Source of the DNA: Prevotella scopos JCM 17725
GTDB taxonomy: Bacteria; Bacteroidota; Bacteroidia; Bacteroidales; Bacteroidaceae
Direction: 5' to 3'
Length of the DNA stretch: 64,000 nucleotides
Assembly: GCF_018127785.1 (NCBI RefSeq)
Contig: NZ_CP072389.1
Location: 806,001-870,000, forward strand
A program made the translations under genes and the position numbers. The notes under the pieces were generated by a model. The model saw only the letters and a program-made list of their open reading frames with translations. It was not told where the DNA came from and ran no database searches. This document shows, one piece after another, positions 1-6,978 of this stretch (its first letter is position 1; each line of letters begins with the position of its first letter).

Positions 1-105
1 CGTAGCCCGACGCCATGAAAAGAAAGTATCCCCTGTGAACATCAACTTATAAAAGCTGAAAAGTAGAATAAGGGCTATATTCAATTTCAATAAATACATT
101 ATCAT
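1..105 (-). CDS. BlaR1-like M56 peptidase, N-terminal fragment
   Basis: This is a partial gene cut by the window edge; only the first 35 codons are present, from an ATG at 105 reading leftward with no stop. The peptide opens with a hydrophobic segment (YLLKLNIALILLFSFYKL) followed by a short GDTFFSWRRAT stretch. That is the usual start of Bacteroidota BlaR1/M56 proteins, whose first membrane helix is followed by a similar D-T-F motif. It lies 58 bp downstream of blaI on the same strand, which is the classical blaI-blaR1 arrangement. The role, sensing and cleavage of the BlaI repressor, is inferred from this context. A second in-frame ATG at 99 is an alternative start. Confidence 0.6.
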   Translation of the reverse strand, partial: MIMYLLKLNIALILLFSFYKLMFTGDTFFSWRRAT

Positions 106-163
106 AATCGATAAAATGTTTAGTCATTGTTATAGATGAAAAGATAAGATTCGTATTTATAGA

Positions 164-529
164 CTACTCCTCTTTCCCCTTTTCAATCTCATTTATAATA
201 TCTTTCAGTTCTTCTGGCGAGATGTTATCCTCCTTTGCAAAAAAGGAAACCATTTCACGGAAAGAACTCTTAAAGTACTTATCAACGAAGCCTTTCATGA
301 AATCTGCCTTATATTTCGTCTGTTCTATCTTCGGAACAAAGTGATAGGTCAGTCCATGCTGCTCAGCGACTACATATCCCTTACGCTTCAGATTGTTCAA
401 AATAGAAGCCACTGTGGTATAAGGAGGTTTAGGCTCTTCCAACTCTTGTAACACATCTTTGATAGTGCAAGTTTTCAAACTCCATACCTGCAACATTATT
501 TCTTCTTCTTGTTTAGTTAGTTTCTCCAT
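164..529 (-). CDS. blaI: BlaI/MecI/CopY family transcriptional repressor
   Basis: The 121-residue protein has the size and layout of the BlaI/MecI family. An N-terminal winged helix (about residues 1-70, with LTKQEEEIMLQVW and the recognition segment YTTVASILNNLKRKGY) is followed by a short helical dimerisation tail. Family members repress beta-lactamase or copper genes and are inactivated when a BlaR1-type M56 protease cleaves them. Here the next gene on the strand is the start of such a protease. A TAnnTTTG-type box and a perfect palindrome lie just upstream and probably form its own operator. Whether the regulated target is a beta-lactamase cannot be told from the window. Confidence 0.9.
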   Translation of the reverse strand: MEKLTKQEEEIMLQVWSLKTCTIKDVLQELEEPKPPYTTVASILNNLKRKGYVVAEQHGLTYHFVPKIEQTKYKADFMKGFVDKYFKSSFREMVSFFAKEDNISPEELKDIINEIEKGKEE

Positions 530-556
530 AAATTATATATCTAAAAGTTCACGCCA

Positions 557-578
557 CAAAGCTACGAATTATTCGTAA
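557..578 (-). promoter_or_regulatory. blaI promoter -7 box with overlapping palindrome
   Basis: On the minus strand the box TAGCTTTG (557-564) fits the Bacteroidota TAnnTTTG consensus. Directly against it, at 564-578, is the perfect palindrome TACGAAT-T-ATTCGTA. A dyad in this position would block transcription when bound, so it is a good candidate BlaI operator. No -33 element was assigned. Confidence 0.5.
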
Positions 579-622
579 TAAAGTCAAGTACAAATAGCTA
601 AATAAAGTTAATTGAATAACTT

Positions 623-652
623 TTCGTATTATATTTCAATGTAATACGAAAT
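623..652. promoter_or_regulatory. inverted repeat sharing the TACGAA motif
   Basis: Arms TTTCGTATTA (623-632) and TAATACGAAA (643-652) are perfectly complementary across a 10-bp spacer. Both carry the TACGAA half-site seen in the palindrome at 564-578. The dyad lies between the divergent blaI and lipoprotein genes and may be a second operator or a bidirectional control site. Confidence 0.35.
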
Positions 653-804
653 ATTAGTAAGAACAAACAATATGTAAAGTACTAGCTTTTACACTAGTTT
701 TATTCTATACAATATAAAGTTATTACTTCAGAATTATTATCCTCTATTGAAATAATATTTATCGTTTTTTTTCTACATCTCTTGCCTTTATGCTTGTAAA
801 AGTG

Positions 805-812
805 TACATTTG
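805..812 (+). promoter_or_regulatory. -7 promoter box of the lipoprotein gene
   Basis: TACATTTG matches TAnnTTTG and lies 26 bp before the ATG at 839. It overlaps a small palindrome, GTAC-ATTT-GTAC. The -33 element is not clear. Confidence 0.45.
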
Positions 813-838
813 TACTTGCATATTAAGCGTAAAACGAT

Positions 839-1270
839 ATGATTAAAAAGCAATATACCCTTATTGCTGCAACAGCTTTAACGCTAAGTAGCTGTAAAAA
901 AGGGCCACAAGAAGAACCAAAACAAGACTATCACAGCATGAGTACACTCCCTACCGAGATTGTAGAGAACGGAGATCAGACTATCAAAGATGCTAACAAA
1001 AGGGATGCAGGCTTCATTAGTAACCGAGCTAATGAGCTTACATTGACAAGCCCTTGCTTTGGAGCTGTCAACAAGAATGATCTTGACCTATTGCCTCGTC
1101 CAAATGAAATAAGTAAAACAGACTCTACACTCATTGATCAATTGAATAATGGAGAGGTCTTCTTATTACAACCGGGCACAAAAGGTATTATGCTTTCAGA
1201 TGAAGGTGCAAAGCTATTAATTCGCTTTCAAATGGGCGAAGTATGGGTATGGAAGTCGGCAACTAAGTAA
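839..1270 (+). CDS. small predicted lipoprotein, unknown function
   Basis: I do not recognise this 143-residue protein. Its first 20 residues form a short hydrophobic signal ending in LSSC, a good signal peptidase II lipobox, so it should be an envelope lipoprotein. The mature part is polar and charged, with no membrane segment, and ends in a hydrophobic stretch (LIRFQMGEVWVWKSATK) that looks like the end of a small beta domain. It has a TAnnTTTG promoter of its own. The GH92 gene follows after about 110 bp with no clear promoter or terminator between, so the two may be co-transcribed. Confidence 0.7.
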   Translation: MIKKQYTLIAATALTLSSCKKGPQEEPKQDYHSMSTLPTEIVENGDQTIKDANKRDAGFISNRANELTLTSPCFGAVNKNDLDLLPRPNEISKTDSTLIDQLNNGEVFLLQPGTKGIMLSDEGAKLLIRFQMGEVWVWKSATK

Positions 1271-1378
1271 TTGTAATCACTACCATTGCATAACATTAGA
1301 AAACTATAACATCATCTCAACTTTACTTATAAGTTTACTCTTAGCTTAAAATATAAAAACAAATCACATTTTCACGAT

Positions 1379-3610
1379 ATGAAAAAAGCGCTTTCTCTTA
1401 TTCTCTTACTTTTGTCATTGACATTTAATAGTTATGCTTTCGACGTAAAGAACCCAGTCGATTATGTAAACACATTAGTTGGTTCGGCTTCAAAATCAGA
1501 ACTTTCAACCGGTAACACCTACCCTGCCACAGCCCTACCATGGGGTATGAACTTCTGGACTCCACAAACAGGAAAGATGGGAGACGGCTGGACTTATACC
1601 TACGAGGCCGATAAGATTCGCGGTCTCAAGCAAACTCATCAGCCAAGTCCATGGATAAACGACTACGGACAGTTCTCTATCATGCCCGTCGTTGGCAAAA
1701 AAGTTTTTGATGAAGAAGGACGTGCTAGTTGGTTTTCGCACAAAGCTGAGACAGCTACACCTTATTATTATAAGACCTATTTGGCTGACTACGACGTCAC
1801 CACAGAGATTAGTCCTACCAGTAGAGCTGCTGCTGTGCGCATTACGTATCCACAAACCGAGGAGGCTTACTTGGTTGTAGATGCCTTTGACAAAGGTTCT
1901 TCTGTGACCATTATACCCGATAAGCGCACTATTATTGGTTATACCACAAAAAATAGCGGAGGTGTTCCAGCAAACTTCAAAAACTATTTTATCCTTCGAT
2001 TTGACCACGACTTCTCTTTTGTTGGCAGTATTGAAGATGGTAAATTATCAGAAGGAAAGACATCAACGACCTGCAATCACGCTATGGCTGTTGTGGGTTT
2101 CCATACCAAGCGAGGCGAACAAGTCAACGTGCAGATAGCCTCATCATTTATCAGTGATGAACAGGCACAACGTAACCTCAAAGAAGTTGAAGGGAAATCG
2201 TTTGATATAGTTAAGGCTGAAGGCAAGAAAGAATGGAATAATATATTAGGAAGAATAGAGGTAGAAGATGACAACATCGACCATCTTCGCACTTTTTATA
2301 GTTGTCTCTATCGCTCAGTCCTATTCCCACGCTCGTTTTATGAGATTGACGAACAAGGGCAGCCTATCCACTATAGCCCTTATAATGGAAAGGTACTACC
2401 GGGTTACCTCTTTACTGACACAGGCTTCTGGGACACCTTCCGTTCGCTCTTCCCATTGCTTAACCTTGTCTATCCTTCTATGAATGAGAAGATGCAAGCA
2501 GGTCTTGTTAATGCCTATAAGGAGAGTGGCTTCCTACCAGAGTGGGCAAGTCCAGGACATCGCGACTGCATGGTGGGTAATAACTCGGCCTCAGTCGTTG
2601 CTGACGCTTATATTAAGGGATTGCGTGGCTATGACATTGAAACGCTATGGAAAGCGCTCGTCCATGATGCCAATGCCGTACATCCAACTGTTAGTTCCAC
2701 TGGGCGTAAGGGTTTCGAATTTTACAATCGCTTAGGTTATGTACCTTACAATGTTGGAATCAACGAGAGTGTGGCCCGCACTTTAGAGTATGCCTACGAT
2801 GACTGGTGCATCTATCAGTTAGGATTAAAACTCGGAAAGAGTGCAAAAGAGTTAAAACCTTTCAAGCTTCGTGCCATGAACTATCAAAAGGTTTTCGATA
2901 AGGAGACTGGATTAATGCACGGACGCAATGAAGATGGCAGTTTCCAATCACCTTTTAATCCTTTCAAGTGGGGCGACGCCTTCACAGAAGGCAACAGCTG
3001 GCATTACACATGGAGTGTCTTCCATGACCCTGCAGGACTAGCAAAACTGATGGGTGGATACGACAAGTTCAACGCTATGTTGGATAGTGTTTTCCAACTT
3101 CCTCCTATATTTGATGATAGCTATTACGGCTTCACCATTCACGAAATACGTGAGATGCAAATCATGAACATGGGTAATTACGCACATGGTAACCAACCTA
3201 TCCAGCACATGATTTACCTTTATGACTACAGCGGACAGCCATGGAAGACACAATATTGGGTGCGTGAGGTGATGGACCGACTCTATACGGCGCAGCCTGA
3301 CGGCTATTGTGGCGATGAAGACAATGGTCAAACATCAGCTTGGTATGTCTTCTCAGCACTCGGTTTCTATCCGGTTTGCCCCGGTAGTACACAGTATATG
3401 ATAGGAACACCATACTTCCAGAAGGTTAGAGTACATTTAGAAAATGGAAAGATAATAACAATCAATGCTGAAAAGAATGATGCAGAAAATTGTTTTATTC
3501 AGCGTATAACAATCAATGGTAAACCTTATCCGCATCATTATTTTGAACATGAGCTTTTGCTTTCGGGCCCTAATATCGACTTTACGATGGACAATAAACC
3601 AATTAAATAA
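1379..3610 (+). CDS. GH92 family alpha-mannosidase, secreted
   Basis: The 743-residue protein begins with a signal peptide (residues 1 to about 20, ending NSYA) and continues at once into the GH92 fold: VDYVNTLVGS, then PATALPWGMNFWTPQTG. The strongly conserved C-terminal catalytic-domain motif GDEDNGQTSAWYVFSALG is present, as is GNYAHGNQPIQHM. GH92 enzymes are calcium-dependent exo-alpha-mannosidases acting mainly on N-glycan or mannan ends, and in Bacteroidota they work in the periplasm or at the surface. No SusCD pair or other glycan-degradation gene is nearby, so this is a stand-alone enzyme rather than part of a visible utilisation locus. The exact linkage specificity cannot be read from the sequence. 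Confidence 0.93.
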   Translation: MKKALSLILLLLSLTFNSYAFDVKNPVDYVNTLVGSASKSELSTGNTYPATALPWGMNFWTPQTGKMGDGWTYTYEADKIRGLKQTHQPSPWINDYGQFSIMPVVGKKVFDEEGRASWFSHKAETATPYYYKTYLADYDVTTEISPTSRAAAVRITYPQTEEAYLVVDAFDKGSSVTIIPDKRTIIGYTTKNSGGVPANFKNYFILRFDHDFSFVGSIEDGKLSEGKTSTTCNHAMAVVGFHTKRGEQVNVQIASSFISDEQAQRNLKEVEGKSFDIVKAEGKKEWNNILGRIEVEDDNIDHLRTFYSCLYRSVLFPRSFYEIDEQGQPIHYSPYNGKVLPGYLFTDTGFWDTFRSLFPLLNLVYPSMNEKMQAGLVNAYKESGFLPEWASPGHRDCMVGNNSASVVADAYIKGLRGYDIETLWKALVHDANAVHPTVSSTGRKGFEFYNRLGYVPYNVGINESVARTLEYAYDDWCIYQLGLKLGKSAKELKPFKLRAMNYQKVFDKETGLMHGRNEDGSFQSPFNPFKWGDAFTEGNSWHYTWSVFHDPAGLAKLMGGYDKFNAMLDSVFQLPPIFDDSYYGFTIHEIREMQIMNMGNYAHGNQPIQHMIYLYDYSGQPWKTQYWVREVMDRLYTAQPDGYCGDEDNGQTSAWYVFSALGFYPVCPGSTQYMIGTPYFQKVRVHLENGKIITINAEKNDAENCFIQRITINGKPYPHHYFEHELLLSGPNIDFTMDNKPIK

Positions 3611-3630
3611 AAAGTAAATACACAATTTAA

Positions 3631-3694
3631 GCATCTAATTAATAGGAATTGTTTTATTTTGAACAAATCTGTTAATTAGATGCTCTTTTATTTT
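3631..3694 (+). terminator. terminator after the GH92 gene
   Basis: The 12-bp arms 3631-3642 (GCATCTAATTAA) and 3672-3683 are perfectly complementary across a 29-nt loop. They are followed by a T-rich run (TCTTTTATTTT). Confidence 0.7.
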
Positions 3695-3756
3695 CAATAT
3701 ACACAAAATCACTTAAAAAGTACATACATTATTCTTTTACCCATAACAACTTTATT

Positions 3757-3764
3757 TATATTTG
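3757..3764 (+). promoter_or_regulatory. -7 promoter box TATATTTG
   Basis: A perfect TAnnTTTG box. Its last three bases (TTG, 3762) open the longest reading frame of the next gene, which therefore cannot be the real start. Transcription should begin near 3770. Confidence 0.6.
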
Positions 3765-3782
3765 CAATATATTAATCCAAAA

Positions 3783-4415
3783 ATGAATATTTTAACAATG
3801 AAAAAATCATGTTTCTCTAAGCATACTTTATACGCAGGCTTGGTATTAGGTGGACTGTTTACATTTTCCAGTCTAAATGCTGCAAAGAATGAAGTAAACG
3901 AAAAAAATAACGTAATAACGGCTGCACCAATCAAACATTCACAGATTGTAGGAACTTGGGAACTTACTAACAAAGGTAGCTATGCCATTGTCCGTAATCC
4001 AAGAACACACCAAGAATATAAAGTTGGTTTCATAATCGACAGATATGACGATTACAAATTCATTCCAGTTGATTTTAAAACGGGCGAAAGTGTAAACCTG
4101 CGAACACTTGTTGATCACAACGATAATGATCTCGATGATGAGTTGCACCGCTTTGACTTCTATCGTGATGGCACAATGAGTGTAATTGAAAAAGAAGGCA
4201 ATGGTAGATGGGAACGCGATGACGACATGGGTGTCTATGGCTTCCGTAATGATGGTTTCTTCATGAAGATAGATGGTAAGATGCGCAAGCACTTGCAAAT
4301 TAGATTTATAAACAACAACGAGTTTGAGTTAACTCAAACGAAGTTCAATGACAGCGATTTGCGAAGAGTGGTTGTTAAGAAAGTGATGAGATATGTACGT
4401 GTTACAAGAAAGTAA
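3783..4415 (+). CDS. secreted protein with a lipocalin-like region, unknown function
   Basis: About 210 residues. An N-terminal signal (GLVLGGLFTFSSLNAA) suggests export. After a short polar linker comes HSQIVGTWELTNKG, which resembles the opening strand of the small lipocalin-like domains common in secreted Bacteroidales proteins. The remainder alternates charged and aromatic residues as a beta-barrel would. I chose the ATG at 3783 because the upstream TTG lies in the promoter box; the ATG at 3798 (MKKSCF) gives an equally good signal peptide. No partner gene is apparent, and strong terminators on both sides make it monocistronic. The lipocalin-like reading is an inference from pattern only. 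Confidence 0.7.
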   Translation: MNILTMKKSCFSKHTLYAGLVLGGLFTFSSLNAAKNEVNEKNNVITAAPIKHSQIVGTWELTNKGSYAIVRNPRTHQEYKVGFIIDRYDDYKFIPVDFKTGESVNLRTLVDHNDNDLDDELHRFDFYRDGTMSVIEKEGNGRWERDDDMGVYGFRNDGFFMKIDGKMRKHLQIRFINNNEFELTQTKFNDSDLRRVVVKKVMRYVRVTRK

Positions 4416-4446
4416 GACATAACAAATTCTGCATTATCATATTTAC

Positions 4447-4505
4447 CCCAATTAACAGTAGCTTATCATTACATAAAGTTCTGTTAATTGGGCTTTCTTT
4501 TTTTG
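4447..4505 (+). terminator. terminator of the secreted-protein gene
   Basis: The arms 4447-4458 (CCCAATTAACAG) and 4481-4492 pair perfectly over 12 bp. They are followed by CTTTCTTTTTTT. Confidence 0.8.
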
Positions 4506-4652
4506 ATTCCAAAACAAGGGAAATGATTGTGAAGAAATAGAGAATTACATACTTATCCTGTTCCGCTATTTCGTTCATTTCTCCCTTCATCCTGAATATT
4601 GAGTGAAGAGTAGTAAACAACACATTCTTACCTTGTCCTTGGAACAAAATCT

Positions 4653-4775
4653 TTAACCAATGTGCTTATGCTCCGCACATATTGTGCGGGCGCTTAGCAC
4701 CATGCGTGCGGAGGGTGAACACCACGCGTGCGGATACTTAGCACCAGATATGAGGATGGTGAGCACTATGCATGA
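4653..4775. repeat. 22-bp-period palindrome array, copy A
   Basis: Six consecutive 22-bp units start at 4653, 4675, 4697, 4719, 4741 and 4763. Each is a 13-bp block of the GCAC-N5-GTGC type plus a 9-bp linker. The best units are GCACATATTGTGC and GCACCATGCGTGC; the first and the last two are degenerate. Linkers are G-rich (GGGCGCTTA, GGAGGGTGA, GGATACTTA), so this copy is inverted relative to those at 17.9 and 53.4 kb. It lies in the gap between the secreted-protein terminator and the promoter at 4975. Confidence 0.75.
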
Positions 4776-4974
4776 CCTAACTAGACTGCAAATAGAAACG
4801 ATACAAATTCTCATTATTTTGTACTCAGAACAGTATTATGTTACATAAAGAACGTTTCAGAAGTTTAGAGTAATGAACGATAAGAACATAGAAGATTATC
4901 CTTGGAACTAGGAAACTGGAGCATTAACGTTTTTACATTTATCGACTTGGCGATGTCTTTTCGTTTTGTCTCAT

Positions 4975-5005
4975 TTTGAGATAGTACAAAAATTGTGTAC
5001 CTTTG
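4975..5005 (+). promoter_or_regulatory. consensus promoter of a non-coding transcript
   Basis: TTTG at 4975-4978, a 19-bp spacer, then TACCTTTG at 4998-5005: a textbook Bacteroidota promoter. No open reading frame of useful size follows for 500 bp. Confidence 0.65.
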
Positions 5006-5011
5006 ATCCGA

Positions 5012-5230
5012 GGTTAATTGTTTGTACTTCACAATGCAAATTTTATTAATCTTTGGGAGATGGGGTCTCCTTATTTGTTTTTATGCATTACTTGTTGAAT
5101 TATCTCTTGCATGAGGGCTGCTCGCCCACACCCCCTCGGTGTTTTCAGCTATAGATTATTTGGCAACGCCTGCACCTAAAACTTTGGTTCTATATTGAAC
5201 TTGCATAGTTACGTTTTAGAACCAAATTTA
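5012..5230 (+). ncRNA. candidate structured non-coding RNA, ~220 nt
   Basis: A consensus promoter starts transcription near 5012, and a terminator-like hairpin closes the unit. That hairpin has 10-bp perfect arms at 5183-5192 and 5217-5226 and is followed by TTTATAAAAAA. Between them are several short G+C-rich hairpins in otherwise A+T-rich DNA: 5056-5070 (GGAGA/TCTCC), 5115-5127 (GGGC/GCCC) and 5128-5142 (ACACC/GGTGT). There is no coding potential. The length is like that of 6S-type RNAs, but I cannot assign it to a family by eye. It could also be a long leader attenuating the downstream glpT transcript, although glpT has its own promoter at 5304. Confidence 0.45.
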
Positions 5231-5276
5231 TAAAAAATGTTAATATATAACACATAATTGACATAAATCATCTTTC

Positions 5277-5348
5277 TTTGTTTCGAAATGAAACAAATAA
5301 TCTTATCTTTGCAAGCGAATAACTTTCAAACCATTCCGAAATGAAACT
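5277..5348 (+). promoter_or_regulatory. glpT promoter with repeated CGAAATGAAAC operator-like sites
   Basis: TATCTTTG at 5304-5311 is a -7 box; TTTG at 5277-5280 is the nearest -33 candidate, though the 23-bp spacing is long. The 14-bp sequence TTTCGAAATGAAAC (5281-5294) lies between them. It recurs with one change as TTCCGAAATGAAAC at 5335-5348, just after the transcription start. The two copies, 54 bp apart, flank the start of transcription and could bind one regulator. Confidence 0.45.
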
Positions 5349-5427
5349 AACAATAGTTTGAGGTACGAATATGTAGGCCTTAAACAATACTTGGTAAAAC
5401 CAAATAAAGCGAACGGCTCAAAGTAAT

Positions 5428-5526
5428 ATGGTCGATGTATCAAAAATACGTCGTCCGAGCAATGTAACTTCTGAGCATATGGCCAGCCAAGAAATAAGAA
5501 CAAAATTATCAAACCAAATACTATAA
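5428..5526 (+). CDS. possible 32-codon upstream reading frame in the glpT leader
   Basis: An ATG at 5428 opens 32 codons (MVDVSKIRRPSNVTSEHMAS and onward) ending in TAA at 5526, nine bases before the glpT ATG. The peptide is polar and resembles nothing I know. A six-codon frame, MKLTIV, also begins at 5341 in the same leader. The ~220-nt leader is unusually long, so translation of such a frame could couple to glpT. It may equally be chance. Confidence 0.2.
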   Translation: MVDVSKIRRPSNVTSEHMASQEIRTKLSNQIL

Positions 5527-5535
5527 CAATCGATT

Positions 5536-6933
5536 ATGTGGAAACTATTAACCCCACCGGCCTATAAAGCTGAACAGACCGGCCCAGAAGCTGACGCAAA
5601 GTATAAGAAACTGCGCTGGCAAGTCTTTTTAGGTATATTTATTGGATATGCCGGATTTTACATTGTTCGTAAGAACTTCTCTATGGCAATCCCTATGCTT
5701 GCCGACTTTGGATTTGAGAAAGGTGAGCTTGGAATCGTGCTTTCGATGAACGCTATCGCTTACGGCTTCTCTAAATTCATCATGGCGAGCATCTCTGACC
5801 GTAGTAATGCACGCACCTTCCTCCCATTGGGTTTGATTATGGCGGCCATTTCTATGCTCTTTATGATCGTGCCTATTCAGTGGATTGGAGCCGATCATAA
5901 GTCGCTTGCCATCCTGCTCATGGCAGTGTTGAACTTCCTTGTAGGTTGGTTTAATGGCATGGGCTGGCCTCCTTGCGGTCGCGTGATGACCCATTGGTTC
6001 TCTATCAAAGAGCGTGGAACCTGGATGTCGTTCTGGAATTGTGCCCATAATGTGGGCGGCGCATTGGTAGGTCCAATGGCCGTTTATGGTGCACTCTGGT
6101 TCGGTTCTTGGTTCTATGGTGCAGACGAGCAGCGTTATTTTCTCATCGGAACTTATGCTTTCCCAGCTGCTGTTGCCATCTTAATAGCACTGATGGCCTA
6201 TAGCATGATTCGCGACACCCCTCAATCTTGCGGTTTACCTTCTATTGAGAAATGGAGCGGTTCGGCTTCAAAGAACTATTCGGAGAAGGCAGAGCAAGTG
6301 CTTTCTACCAAAGAGATTTTCAAGATTGTATTGAGCAATAAGTTCCTTTGGTACATAGCCTTTGCAAACGCATTCGTTTATATGGTGCGTTATGGCTGTT
6401 TGGATTGGGCACCAACAATCCTCACTGAGCGTGGCATTGACATCAAGAGTGCTGGTTGGGCATATTTTGCTTATGAGATGGCGGCTATTCCTGGAACCAT
6501 CATTTGCGGTTGGCTTTCAGATAAAGTATTTCAAGGCCGTCGTGCATTGCCTACAATCTTGTTCATGATTCTCGTGGCTTTAGCCATCGTTATCTACTGG
6601 CAGAACATTGACAATGTGAACGTAGTTATCGGTTGCTTGATAGCTATTGGCTTCCTAATTTATGGTCCTGTGATGCTTATTGGCGTTCAGGCACTCGACC
6701 TTGCCCCAAAGAATGCGGCAGGAACTGCAGCCGGCTTGACAGGATTCATGGGCTATGTGCTTGGTACAGCGCTGTTGGCTAACATCGTCATCGGCTACGT
6801 GGCAGAAGCAGCCGGATGGAACTGGACCTTCATCCTTCTAATCTTTGCCTGTCTATTCTCTATCCTTTTCATGGGCTTGACCTATCGCGAGGAGCAGTAT
6901 CTGGCCAAGAAATCTCAGGAAGAAGAGAAATAA
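5536..6933 (+). CDS. glpT: glycerol-3-phosphate:phosphate antiporter, MFS
   Basis: A 465-residue major facilitator protein of the organophosphate:phosphate antiporter family. The GlpT N-terminal region is recognisable: YKKLRWQVFLGIFIGYAGFY, then VRKNFSMAIPML, and later GMGWPPCGRVMTHWF, characteristic of GlpT/UhpT. About twelve hydrophobic helices run through the whole length. It exchanges external glycerol-3-phosphate for internal phosphate across the inner membrane. It is the first gene of a three-gene run; the next encodes a glycerophosphodiesterase, which would release glycerol-3-phosphate in the envelope. Its long leader has its own promoter with repeated operator-like sites. Confidence 0.93.
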   Translation: MWKLLTPPAYKAEQTGPEADAKYKKLRWQVFLGIFIGYAGFYIVRKNFSMAIPMLADFGFEKGELGIVLSMNAIAYGFSKFIMASISDRSNARTFLPLGLIMAAISMLFMIVPIQWIGADHKSLAILLMAVLNFLVGWFNGMGWPPCGRVMTHWFSIKERGTWMSFWNCAHNVGGALVGPMAVYGALWFGSWFYGADEQRYFLIGTYAFPAAVAILIALMAYSMIRDTPQSCGLPSIEKWSGSASKNYSEKAEQVLSTKEIFKIVLSNKFLWYIAFANAFVYMVRYGCLDWAPTILTERGIDIKSAGWAYFAYEMAAIPGTIICGWLSDKVFQGRRALPTILFMILVALAIVIYWQNIDNVNVVIGCLIAIGFLIYGPVMLIGVQALDLAPKNAAGTAAGLTGFMGYVLGTALLANIVIGYVAEAAGWNWTFILLIFACLFSILFMGLTYREEQYLAKKSQEEEK

Positions 6934-6978
6934 GAAATATGTTAAAATAAATCATAAACAACTAAAACCAAAAGAAAG

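Noticed and set aside
1535..2008. 157-codon frame antisense to the GH92 gene
   Set aside because: It is a shadow of a well-supported gene on the other strand, as are the many other frames inside long coding regions.
4402..4647. 81-codon frame on the minus strand
   Set aside because: It runs through the terminator of the preceding gene, has no promoter, and its composition is not protein-like.
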